Part shown: positions 14,068 through 26,200 of the stretch, piece after piece
How the letters are laid out: every line of letters begins with the position of its first letter
How positions within the stretch are numbered: position 1 is the first letter of the stretch
Assembly (NCBI GenBank): GCA_033297205.1
Contig: MU859074.1
Span: forward strand, 237,768-301,767
Length of the DNA: 64,000 bases
DNA from: Pseudoneurospora amorphoporcata
Lineage: Eukaryota > Ascomycota > Sordariomycetes > Sordariales > Sordariaceae
Direction: 5' to 3'
The notes under the pieces: model-generated
The model's input: only the letters and a program-made list of their open reading frames with translations
Database searches by the model: none
Told to the model about the DNA's origin: nothing
Program-made: the position numbers and the translations under genes

Positions 14068-16666
14068 TTAGTTGGCCCGGATAACCAGCTTCGACAGGAA
14101 CTTGTTTGATAGTGAGTCAAAGTCGTAACGGTCAAACTTGGTTTCTTGACGGGTTCTGAGGTAGGACTCTGTTATCGTGCGGGTTAGTACTTGGGGTTAC
14201 ACAATGCTGACATTAAATGAGGGGTCATCACTCACCATGCTTGAGGACATGCTGTCTAACTTCGGTCATGGCCTCGCAGACGGCAACGTTATTGTTAAGC
14301 AGCTGACCATGCCTGCGAGTATCCCACTCCGTGAAGGCCGGCAGCTTCTGCGAGATGGCGTGGAAAAGGCCAACAATGACACCAACAGGAGTAGACTCCA
14401 TATCGTCACAGAACTTGTTGACAGCGATAGGGTCAGGCACACGGTAATGGCAGTCAAACTGAATCTCCTCCCAGACAGCCAAGAGAATGGCAGCCAGCAT
14501 GAAGATGGTAGGCCAGTTCTTGAGGCGCTCTCCGCTGTAGACGGAAGAGTAGAGAGCAGAGAGCTCCTCGAGAACCTCCTTCTGAAGCTCACGCCACATA
14601 TCGGCCATGGCGCACTTGATCTGGAAGTTGATCATGACAGGGGCGACAACCTTGCCAAAGTACTTGGAGTCCTCGTCATCAATCTGGCCTTCCATGGGCT
14701 GCTCCGTAGGCGGCTGCTCAACCATGGTAATGTGAAGAGTGAGATTGTAAGCCACAACAAGCTTGAGAGCCTTGCGAATGACAGGCAGGCGCTCCTTGAC
14801 GTAGAACCTGTGAGCGGTCTTGAAGAGCTCAGTAATGAAGGGGGTACCCTCAAAGTGATCATCAATGAACTGCTCGAAGCCCTCATCGACGTGCTTGTCA
14901 AGGTACTCGGAGAGAGCCTCGACCGAGACACCCTCATGACCAACGTCGAGGCGCTCAGTGCGGATCTCAAAGTCGATAGGCTCCTGGTCGGTCAGAGTAG
15001 ACTCGACCCAGTCGACCTGGAAGCAGCTCGTGTCGGCAACAAACACCTCGCGAACCATAACAGGTAGGCAGAAGCCATAGCCGTGAGTGATCCACATGAG
15101 AGTCTCCTTCTGGGCAAAACCCTTGACATTGAAGACGGACATGCCACGGTCGAGGTGGCGCTCGTAGTCGGCCTTCCAGTCCTTCATGAAGTAACCAATA
15201 TCCTTGATGTCGATACGAGTGCAAGGCACCTGCCACAAACGAGCATGAGAAGGCTGGCAACCAGCGCAAGGCTCACCCTTGTCGCAGGTCTTCTTGAGGA
15301 ACTTGCAACGGAGGCAGGCACGGAGCTTCCTGATCTCGCTGGCCTGCTTACGCTGCTCAGGAAGGAGGGGTCCACGACGCCTGCCAACCTTCTTCTCTCC
15401 GGTGCCGTCCTTCTTGCCAGTCGAGTTAGTCCTACGAACGATGGTCTTGGAAGGCTTGGCAGTAGGGCTCTTTCTCGGGCCGGTGATTCTCCTCGGCGGG
15501 GGCGAGACCGAGCCCGAACCGTTGGCAGTAACGGCCCTTGAAGAGCCGGCCTTGATAGGCACGGGAGCAACGGCGGAAGAGGGGCTGATCTCGGTGGGCT
15601 GAGGAGAATGGTGGTGGTGGTCACCGGCGCAGCAACCACCGTGGCGGTTGTTGGTCATCTCCATGAAGCCATCGGACTCGGTGGAGAAGGGCGAGTAGGG
15701 GAAGGAAACTTCCTCGTAGCTACCAAACTCATTGAAGTCAGACCCTTGTGAGAGATCCGATGTGGTCCTCAAGTGCAAAGTCTGGCCGGGGTTAAAGATG
15801 GCGGTATTTTGCGCAGGCTGGGGCTGGGCGAAGTTGCTGTAGTCCTGGAACAGAGGCATATCTACGGTAGCCCAGCCATTGTCGCTTCCAGAGTGCAAAG
15901 ACAGAACTTCCAGAAAGCTGCCGGTGGGCGAGTGGCTTCCCATGGGCATCCGGGCGAGTTGATCATGCTGGTTGAAGTTCATGTCCATTCCAAAATCCTG
16001 CCAGTTGGCCAAATGCGTGCCCGTGTTCAAGCTATACTGTAGCTGATGGCTGGTCTCCTCGACGGGAGAGATGGCGTGGTTAAAAGGAGCCTCCAAATGC
16101 AGGGTGTTTTCGATGGCAGCCTGGGTGGTGGCGGGGAGATAGTCGAAGGCGCTGGGCTGGTGGAAGTTTGGCATAAAGTGGTTGGTGAGAGCAAGCAGAG
16201 GCTCGTTCGAGATAAACTGAGGCATATCAGAGACATGTTGCTGCTGCTGCTGCTGGGTCTGCATGGGGAAAGCGGTCCAGTCGGGGAACAGGTGAGTGCC
16301 GGTCTGCAAAGGCGAGTGCTGGAGAGGCGAGTGTTGTTGTTGCTGGAGAGGGCTGGACATGACGCTATTCCCAGGCGACTGGCAGTTCTGGTCCTCGGGC
16401 GACGACGGCGACATGCTGCTGCTTGGCGAGTGGATGGAGGTGGGTGCGCTCATGCCTCCGGACAGATCGGCCGGGAGCCAAGTGGCACCCGGGCTGAGGC
16501 TTTGACGGGCGCTTTGGGACATGGTGGTCAGCGCGGTCGAGGTGATGTTCTGGGGTGATGGGGTCGAGGTGATGATGGGATAATAGCGCTGGTGGTCTTG
16601 CTGGTCGAAGGCCAGTTGTTCTAGCAAGACGGCGTCTCCCCCAGCGGCAGTGAAGTCGTAAGTCAT
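14068..16666 (-). CDS. Zinc-cluster transcription factor with Gln/Ser-rich N-terminus
   Basis: Predicted nuclear regulator of 843 residues in two exons (16666-14236 and 14168-14068). The 67-base intron has GTGAGT, an ACTAAC branch and CAG. The N-terminal half is rich in Q, S, P and H (for example a QQQQQQ stretch), typical of an activation region. Around residues 448-480 there is a Cys cluster C-x2-C-x6-C-x5-C-x2-C followed by a sixth Cys after 11 residues, longer than the usual 6-8. It is preceded by the basic stretch KKVGRRRG. The C-terminal half (about 350 residues, with FAQKETLMWITHGYGFCLPV) looks globular and conserved but I do not recognise it. The frame stays open upstream to 17347, so a 227-residue extension is possible; I chose 16666 because the upstream part is repetitive and low complexity. 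The short second exon (ESYLRTRQETKFDRYDF and onward) ends the protein. Confidence 0.85.
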
Positions 16667-19600
16667 GATGGCGGGAGCGGGAGCGGGAACCAAGGGGTGA
16701 ATGGGGTTTTGTTCAGGCGAGGATGAGGTGGATTGGAGATTTTCCGTTAGTATGGATCGTCCTTCCGTCTGGCCTCGTTTCGATCCGAGTGCGTGTGCGT
16801 GGAGTGATGCGTGGGCGTGAGTGGGCGTGGACGGCGTGGATGGGCCGTGGATGGGCGGATGACAAGTCCGGGGGACGTGGACAACGGAGAGGACCCCAAG
16901 AGCGTGGACAACGGAGAGGACCCCAAGAGCGTGGACGTGGACGTGGCCGGTGGTGGACGACGAGGGTGAGGGGGGTGACACCGCTCTTTTCTCGATCAAC
17001 GTTGAGTCGGTCAAGAAATGATTATGACAAGGAACCGTCGCAGAAGAAGAGCAAAAAGGCACCTGGCCGAGGCTACCTGTACCTGATCTTCTTTTTGTTG
17101 TTTCTGATTCCTCTTCTTGGTGATGGTCGAATTGGGTCGTTGCGCAGTCTGCCTTCTCTATTATGGGTCGTAAAGTGTGAGGAGGGAATAAGAATGGACA
17201 GGAGCGAGAAGATTCACACAACCACGACACTCGCACACTTTTTGTCCAATTTTCCGGCGTAGCGTGGGAAAGGCGAACAAGGACGCCGGCGCTGGCTTGG
17301 CTGCGTTGTGTGTGGTCTGGTGGTCGGTCGTCTGGAGATGGAGACAACGCTTTGCTGGGTCGAGAAATGGCTCCGGCGAGGAGGTGGATAGAGACTAGGG
17401 AAAAAAGAGAGACTGGAGAAGGGAAGGGTGGCTCCAGCCCACTTCAGAGTCTGAACAGAATCCCGGCAGCAACCAATCGAGTGATGGATGGATGCTCACG
17501 TAGGCCCAATGGTGCGCCGTCAACCCCTCCACCTGTTGACCAGAGAATTGAGGGCGCAACGCAACGCAAAGAGAGCGTGAGAGAGAGTTCCTTCCTCACT
17601 GGCACTCTCAACGCTGAAAGAGGCGGTGAGGGTGCATATACAACCCCAGTCTACCATCACCACGCTGATTGGACTGTCTGTCAGCCCAGCATCCAAGCCG
17701 TGGATGCGTGCATGGATCCAAGGGCCAATCAGTTCGTCCCATACCGAGCGGAAATGGCCTGCCACTCGTTGCCGGCACGGCTCCACAGACGCCATCTCCC
17801 CACTGCCTTCAGGGTTCTTCTCGGTTTCCGTCCCAGAGCTTCTTCATGTTCCAGAGAGAGTGTCCAACCTGGTCGCACTGTAGCAAGACTTGTGATAGGT
17901 ACCATTTTGAGCTTCTCTCTTTTCCTCAAGCCCCGCTGCTCTTTGCACAGCACATTAGATTCCCCTTGTCCAATGGACAACTGGAAGATCAATTAGAGAG
18001 ATGGCCATCTGTATAATCGGACCCTTTGTGGGATGGAAAAAGACGCCGTCGAGGACTTCAAAACACTGACCTCAGGGGTACAGTCCCCGGCATGTCTTCA
18101 ACCTTGTTGTCGAGGCCCAGTGCCAACAAACCAAACTTGGGCCTTGACCATACATACATACCTCTCCCATCCCAACCCGGCGCTGCCCGTCCATGTACCC
18201 AAGTGGAAAGCGGAAAGCAGCTACGGAGTTCGGAAGAGGGCGCGGAGCCTAGAGTGCCTGGAAGTGCCTGGATAAAAACTCCAGCTTGATACGGAAGGGA
18301 CGCGGCTCCTACCGGCGACGAGCTTGGTTTCAAAGGTGGGGCCATGAATCTCTGGCGATGCCTGACATGCCATCAAACAACAAATCGCCGACTCCTAGGG
18401 ATCATCCCGACAGCACACGTGTGAGTCCTAAGAATTGATGCCTCGCCTCATGCCATGATGACTTTTTTGTTTCGATCCTCACAGTTCGTCATACACGCCA
18501 GCAATGGGGGAATCGAATCTTGGCCTTTCCTGAAGAGTTGAGACTTGTGGGACGTGGCCGTTCCGGCTTGCCCCTCTCAACACTCCAAAGCATTCCTCCT
18601 CCTCCTCCTCCTCCTCCTCCCAGCAAGGATAGAAAGCGGTCTCGGTCATGATCGGAACGTATCTCGTTCGCCACGCCGTTACAGTTTGCTTTCCACTTCA
18701 CACACAAGGTGCGCATGGTGGCTGACCCTCTGTGCCTCTCTGCCCTTCCACCAGCTCTCACACTAGTCTTCTCTCGGGAATCTGTCCTGCTCCAAAACCT
18801 GCTGTTATCCGCCCTTGTCACACGCTCCGGAATCGTTCCACTTGTGTGAGCATGCCCAAGTGCCGGTGTCATCGTCATACCTTGTACGGTATTCCAGCGT
18901 GTCTCGAGGGATAGCACCCAGCTCGGGCAGGGATTCAGACATCCAGATCTGGCCAGACATTCCCAGTCCTCTTGTTATCTGTCATCCCAACCAGGCACAG
19001 AGCCCGGAGACGGTTAACCATTTTGAGAAACGTGGTCTTCAGTCTCGAGCCTAAACCTCGAGTTGGTAGCTCTTTCTCCTCCAACGTTGATATTCAAGGT
19101 CGTGAGCAAGTTACAAGTGGAGCAAACGTCGTCAATCATCTTGATCAACTCACCAACAACATGCAGGGAAAACGATGGCAACATGTCCTGCCTCTGTCGG
19201 CAATTATGTGATGAAAGGAGGGGAGCACAGCATAGATTGACACCGTGCACCGGCTCCGTCATTGCGGCGCAGTCGATGGAATGGCCAATCGATATATGAG
19301 AAAGAAAAGAGGCACGTCGTCGCTCGAGATGCTCCGGCCCCAAGTACTCGCACAGTAGCCGCTACTGGATTTTGGACGCAAACTGGCAGCCTTCTCGGTC
19401 CCGGTCGGTGGCTTGTTGCATTCGGCTCGCTGGAGATGCGATGCTAGTGGGCACAAATCATGATACCTGCCACCCATTTAACTGGTCCAGTTGTCCCTCT
19501 CTAAGCTCTTTTGAGCATGGCGCCGGTCCCTGTCAGCTAGATCAGCGAGAGCTTTCCCCACGCTAAGCTAGGGTTATCAGATCCAGTCGGTTTGTGGAGA

Positions 19601-21287
19601 CCCCTCTAGCTCCTAGACCCCTGAAAAAGAGGAGCTGTTGCAACCTTTGAAAGGAGCTTAACCTGTACGTAGCGTTTGTTCCTGCTTTCGATGGCATCCT
19701 CCTTTTGTTGAAACGAAACGAAACCATCAGGCAGGAACATATCAGAGCCTCATTATGAAACTGTGAAACGGTTAGTGTAACCGATTCCATTGATTCGAGA
19801 TGCCCAAAGCTGGCGTGCTAGAGCCCGATCAGGAACTCCATATGCGGCCCGTATTCTTCTCGGGATCGGCGACACTAGGACCGACTCGAACGAGTCAAGT
19901 CTTGGTCTAGATGAGCCGGGAATTTTTTTCACCGTGGAATCCGTGCTCGTCCGCCTGAAAGGCCCACGATACGTTTTGATTTTGAGCCTCAAAATGCCAG
20001 TCCAAGGAGGAGAAAAGGGCCGCTAGCGCTCTCGCTACCGAAAACCTTGGCTGTGGCCACTGCCGAAATGTCGAGCCAGACTCAACAGAGAAAAGGTCTT
20101 GGGTGCGTTGATTCTCATGGAAGAAATGGGGATGATGGGCAAAAGATGGTGATCAGTGACGCGAGGTATCGGCATTGTTGTCAACGGTGCGGAAGCAACG
20201 TAGTCGAATTTTTCGGGCAGTCTTGGCGGAGGTTCGCCGGGTTCGTCGCCGTCGTTGCCGGTACATGTGCCGGGGATACGGACCAAGGTCCGAATGCCAG
20301 CTAAGCCAGGAGGCATGGATTTATAACCGGCCATTATCTCCGAGATCCAGCTCGTGGGATTGGCCGAGTCCTTTTTGGTCTTGTCTTTGCCCCTATTGAG
20401 ACCCTTCACAGATTGCTCGGCAGCACGGCAGAAACAGAGAGCTTTCAGTTAAGTCCCAGCTCCAGCCATCAGTCCCGGAGTCGGGGTCCGGAACGGGATG
20501 ATGATCGGAGATTTCCGCAGTCATCGAGAACACGGACGGCATCCTGGAAGCGACTCATGATATTTTATCGCCGTCGACGTCCGCTAGAGCTGGAGGAAAA
20601 TGCATAGTTTTGGCGATGAAAACTCCGATGCGTTGGTTGGCATTCGGGAAGAGATGAGAGGTGCGTTTTGAGTTCGAGTGGCGTTGGGTTAGAGTTAAGA
20701 AGAGCCGCAAGGTTACCATAAAGGGCTGGAATCAAAGAAGAAAGTGTTTAGGGAGAAAATCACATCAACGGTTGAGTAGTGAAGGAGGAAGGGACGCTGT
20801 CGAATTCCCAGAAACCCTTTCGTCATGCGATGCGTTGAGCAGGCAGAAGGTACGTACCTCTACACCAAGCAACAGCTGGCAAGGGAGAGCTGACACCTCA
20901 CCGACACCTGGCGGGGGTCAGCCGTTCCTGTATGTACTTGTACGTGTACCGGCAATATCCCACCATGCCGGGTGACCTGCCCCCCTAAAACCTCCCGTCA
21001 CTGAGTGATCGATAGTGGATTGTTGACCCCCCCAACAATGGACCGTACGCCGCCAAACCGCCGCCGCCAAACAGCGAATGCCAAGGACGCAAACATCGAG
21101 TCCACATTTGTACTAGTAGAGCAGCAAGAACAATAACAAGTGTGATGAGATTCTCAACCATTGTGTCTCAACCAGCACGCTTTTCTTCTCCTTTCTGCTT
21201 ATCCGATTGATGGTGGTGCGCACAAAGGGAGCGCGGTGCCGGAATCGCGCCATCTTCATTCGCAAGTTTCCCAAACAAAAGGGGAAC
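16667..21287. other. 4.6-kb intergenic stretch, no gene seen
   Basis: This holds the 5' region of the minus-strand regulator and the promoter of the farnesyltransferase gene. Many frames of 60-230 codons occur on both strands, but none has a recognisable domain and they overlap one another. A GGA/CTC trinucleotide tract lies near 18595-18620. Confidence 0.45.
16876..16929. repeat. Two tandem copies of a 27-bp unit upstream of the zinc-cluster regulator
   Basis: The unit begins CGTGGACAACGGAGAGGACC and is repeated twice without change, followed by further CGTGGA repeats. It lies about 200 bp upstream of the chosen start codon, so it is probably in the leader or promoter. If the longer protein start were used it would be coding. 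Confidence 0.85.
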
Positions 21288-23289
21288 ATGGCCGCCTCCA
21301 ACCCGACCTCTCGGCCAAACCTAGACGCCATCACCGACGACGACTTTGAATACGTCGACGAGGAGTTCGGCTCCAGCTATTCCCCCGACCAAGTCCAACC
21401 ACAGCCCGAACCTATGATTCCCGACCTGTTCAAGCAGCCCCCCCTGGTGAAGGATGACCTCATCACCGACACCTCCCGCCTCCAGGACCAGACGGTCGAC
21501 CACTGTCTGCCCTTCCTGGCCGGTGAAGATGGGCCCCTCGAGCTGAACGACTATGGCCTCCCCAGGCTGAACAGGGAGAAGCATGTCAAGTTCCTCAAGC
21601 AGTCCCTTGGCCCGTTACCAGGTCGCTTTGTGGCAATGGATGCCAGCAGGCCATGGTTTCTGTACTGGTGTCTCTCCGGTCTCACCATGATGGGCGAGAA
21701 TGTGTCTAGTTACCGGGAGAGCGTTATTGCCACTGCCCGCACCATGCAGAATGAGTCTGGCGGGTTCGGCGGAGGCCATGGACAGCTTTCGCACCTGGCG
21801 ACTACTTATTCCGTCATCTTGGCCATCGCCCTGGTTGGAGGTGAGGACGCTTATGACGTTATCGACAGGAAGGGCATGTGGAAATGGCTTTGCACGTTGA
21901 AGCAGCCTGATGGTGGCTTTCAGGTGTGTATGGGTGGTGAGGAAGACATCAGGTACGTTGGTTTCCGGTCATGGTGTTCATTAACAAGTTGTCTGTCTGA
22001 CACTACAGGGTAACTGAAAAGGGGGGCATATATCGCGGCTGTTATCATCACGCTGCTTGATCTGCCTCTGGACTTGACACCAGAATCACCTGCATATGAC
22101 GGTGGTCGTTCCAACCTGTTGACCGGCATAGCGGAATATGTGCGTAGCTGTAAGTGTTGCTCAAGTGGCTCATCCTCACATGAAAGCAGAAGAAACTCTG
22201 GAGAGACCGTCAGGTTAACATGAGACTAGGCCAAACCTTCGAGGGCGGGATTTCTAGTCAACCCAACAACGAGGCACATGGCGCGTATGCCTTTTGCGCT
22301 CTCGCCTGTCTCGCCCTCCTGGACAACCCTCGCCGGGTCATCCCAAGGTAAGCAAGCGTGAACATGGCCCGAGCAAGCACGACGCAAGCACCCAGACAGG
22401 CAGGCACACAGATAAGCAGACAGCTAACGAAATTCTCCTTCCCATCCACCAGCTACCTAGACGTCCCTCGCCTCGTCTCCTGGCTGTCTTACCGGCAATA
22501 CGCACCCGAGGGTGGGTTCTCGGGACGCACCAACAAATTGGTTGACGGCTGCTACAGCCACTGGGTGGGCGGATGTTTCCCTCTTCTTGAGGCATGTCTC
22601 GGTTCCTCCGGCTCTGGTTCCAAGGAGAAGAACAGGACAGCCACCGGTCTTGCGGCGGCGCCGGAGACCCTGTACAGCAGGGAGGGCCTGATTCGGTATA
22701 TCCTTACCTGTTGTCAGGATCAGACGAAGAGGGGTGGGTTGAGGGATAAGCCATATAAGTGAGTTTTCCAGGCTTTTGCTTTGAGTTGATGAGGCTTCGC
22801 TTTGTTCTACGTTAACCCTCTTTCAATTTGACTTCACCTCTCTCATTTCATCTTCCCAACACCTCACCTACTTCATTCACCTTTCTTCACACCTCACTCC
22901 ACCTCCGTTTCACATCCCCCTAACTCATCTAACCCACCTCACCTTCCCTCTCCCTCCATACCCTCCACATACTAACAACCCCCCCTTTTCCTCCCGACAG
23001 AATGTCAGACGCCTACCACACCAATTACGTCCTCTCCGGCCTATCCTCCGCTCAGCACCAATGGGACCTGGACAGCGACCCTCTCCCCCTTTCCGAGGGA
23101 GAAACCACCCCCACCATGGCCGCCCTAGGCGCCGACTCCATCTGGAACGTGTTTCCCTACATCGACGATAACGACCAGATCTACGAAGACTCGGACCGGG
23201 TGAGACCTATCCACCCGGCTTATGCGATTCCGCAGAAGAATGTGGCGGGCATTAAAGCGTATTTCCAGGGGAGGAGTGGGTTTGCTTAG
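21288..23289 (+). CDS. ram1: Protein farnesyltransferase beta subunit
   Basis: The catalytic beta subunit pairs with the alpha subunit to attach farnesyl to CAAX proteins such as Ras and fungal pheromone precursors, in the cytosol. The 501-residue model has five exons: 21288-21952, 22022-22149, 22230-22347, 22453-22758 and 23001-23289. Prenyltransferase beta repeats are clear: NESGGFGGGHGQLSHLATTY, KQPDGGFQVCMGGEEDIR, GAYIAAVIITLLDLPLDL, CQTFEGGISSQPNNEAHGAY and PEGGFSGRTNKLVDGCYSHW. The zinc ligands expected in GGFQ...D/C and in the NKLVDGCYSHWVG motif are present. Introns 2-5 join perfectly in frame. Intron 1 is odd: the conserved DIR-GAY junction needs the acceptor AAAAG at 22020-22021, although a closer CAG at 22007-22008 exists and would shift the frame by 13 bases. 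The start is the ATG of MAASNPTSRP; an upstream in-frame ATG at 21207 gives a 27-residue basic extension that looks like leader. Confidence 0.92.
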
Positions 23290-26200
23290 GGTGCGGGCGG
23301 AGTGAATAGGTCGAGTAGGAGGAGGGAGGTAGGGAGGAAGAGAGGGGCAAAGAGAAATAAGAGAGTGGGTGGCCTTGGGTAAGGGGAATGAGTTATGCGG
23401 AAATATGACAAGAATATAGCATGAGGTATTGAGGGCAGTGAGTGATTGGCGATGTAGGATATATCGGGAAGGGTGAGAAGGGAGTTATGCTTGCATGAAA
23501 CAGCGGAAATGATGGATGCCCTCAAGGCAGCTCCTACACTTTGCATATGTTTCTTTGCATCGTCTTAGCTAACCTGGTATGTTCAGTTTGATAAACATTC
23601 GATTGGGTTGCGATGAAGATAGTGTAAAGGAACCACCAGCATGTACGACGGAGCAAAGACGAGGAGGAAAGGCTAATTGTACGTCGAGCATAATCAGTTT
23701 CTTCTTGGAACATTCATCTGTACAAAAAAAAAAAGCAAGCCCAGACCTTCAAAATCTTGTTCGTCATCGTCATTCGTAAAGTAAGTTCGCGTCAAGTCTG
23801 AGTTTTTGGCCAACGATATGATGTGGTGCTGCCTCTAACCACTTTCCTGTTCCACTCAATCACACTCCACTCTCCTATTACCGGCCATTAAGCGTACGTA
23901 CATCAGACATTGCTGACATTTACAGTCTAATTTCTTATTGTATACATCACATCGCATGAATCCAGGTTTGAGATAAATGAGAGTGTCATTAGACATCGGA
24001 GCCAAGCCTTTCTCGATGCTTTCCTACTGCCGATTGGTCGATTAAACATTGAGCAATGGGGGTTAGGTAAAGCCGAGGCAAGATGGAATAAGGAGCCGAC
24101 AGAAACATTGTGTACCTACGAAGAGGCACAGCACGGAAAATGACGGCAGGAATAGCCGGCTCGACAGCTGGACGTTGCGAGAATGAAGCTTGCAGCAACC
24201 CAACGTCTTCCTCTTGACTCTTTACTCATTTCGAAATGCGATTACTCCTCATATCCGTCAGCAAAAGAGCGGCTCTCGGAAAGTCTTCCGCCACCAGAAT
24301 CACTGGATTCTGCGGGTTTGTCTTGGAAAGGTGCAGTCAACCTATCAGACCGTGGGCGTGGGGACAAAGGCAATCAATCACTGAGGCAAAGCGAAGCCTT
24401 CCGCTGCACTTCCACCTCGTGGTTAGGCACCCATCCGTTCCGGAACAAAGCGAGAAGTGAAGTGGATGCAGGATACGGCATGTTGAAGGAAAATATGGCC
24501 TAGCTTGAGACTTGGGCAAAGTGTATTTGAATGAACCTGAAGTGCATAAAACAATCTGTGATTGACTGTTGATATGCGTCGCTACCTATCCTTCCCATCC
24601 TTCCGAGCACGCCACCGTCGATCAACTCGTGCACATATAGAACGAAGAAAATGTCAAGCTAGGCGTGGATGCAAGTATGCGTACCGAGAGACCGTGAGCG
24701 TACAACACTGTGACAACATGGCAGTCCACGTACCATAACAAACCTCAAGGCCATGGATGATATCCATGCGGTCAAGTTGGTGAGCCGAGACAAGAGAAAT
24801 AGGCAGGCTGTTTGTTGCCTTTCTCCCATCACGAACCCTTGGACGGGCGTCATGCTGCCGGACAGAACGTCCGAGGAACCAGATGGATTTGGAGCAGGCC
24901 AACCACCGAAGCCTCAACTCCTCAGAGCGATATGCCTTGTATAGGTACATGGCGTTGCTTGCCATGTACCCCCTAGTAATGCCCGAGTACCGTATCACCC
25001 TCCCAGAATGCCGGTGAGTGGTTCAGATGGGCACAGGCCTCGAATCAGCACCACAAAGACGATGGCAGAGTGGGGGGTAATGATTAAGATGAAATCACCA
25101 CGCCCCCATCCACGGTCCACTGGCATGGCAATGGGTAAAAAAGCGAACAAAGTCATGGAAGGCTGCAGAACAGCTGCTACAACTTGTTCATGCGTGGTTC
25201 ATGCCCTGTCGTGTAATCTCACCTGTATTACCGGAATGTGAGCAACGTGGTACGTGGCAAGCAGGCAACGGATGATACTCATCTGAAAGGCTAAGAGTAA
25301 CAACCCACGCGAGAGAGCTGTGCGAGTTGTGAAGGCTGAGGCGGCAGTCCAAAGTCCAGGCCAAGCCCCAGCAGCCGGCATGACGAAATATCGCGATGAT
25401 GATTTCTCTAACCCCAAGTATCTTTGCCCGTCTTGTATCTTGGCCATGAGCGAGGTGTCTTTCTCGGGAAAAAAATTCAAAGGTTTCGACGGGATGAGGC
25501 CCGTTACGGCGGCCTGGTGGCGCAGTCGATGGCTGGAGAAGAGGCTGGGAAACAAACTAAGCATGACGTTGCAATGGAATGAATTCATCAACAAGCTCAG
25601 CTATATGGATAAGGCGAGACGATGGCATTCGGGGCGATCTGATTGGTCCTAGTCCGTCGTGCTGAACTGCTCACTACAGCTCGATTGAGGGGAATATCTG
25701 GGTGACAGCTGCTTCTTTATCTAAGTGCTTTTGACGATATCCAGCAAGTTGTTCTAGAAGAGTTCCATTCCTGGGGGGGCTTTGTTCAGCTCAAAATGCC
25801 CCTCGCTTCCCCTCCATCACAACGGATCCACATGTTATGGCGAATGGAAACCCAGGAGCATTGACCATCAGCCACCATCTGCACTACCTATCGTCCGCTC
25901 TTGCCTTGTGATTTGTGTCAACGAAATAACCTTGCCATGTGAAACAGACCGTGTCAAAATAACTTGAAGTGACAGAGTCCTGAGGGCAGGCGCGATATGG
26001 TCATCACTGAACCCATCACCGAGTCAATTTGAGCAGGACCGGTTTTTAGGCTGCCACCTCGCAGAAACCTGTCCCGCATGGATTCCGAGCAACTCGTCCC
26101 TTCGTCTCTCTGTCATCTCCTCAAAACAACCAACACCGTCAGAACAACACGCCCCCGTTACTGCCATATGGTCACTTCTTGTCCCGGCAATGGAAGGTAT

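Noticed and set aside
16667..17347. 227-codon N-terminal extension of the second zinc-cluster regulator
   Set aside because: The extension is made of a 27-bp tandem repeat and low-complexity His/Thr/Ser runs. The ATG at 16666 begins plausible protein sequence. It is kept as an alternative in the gene entry.
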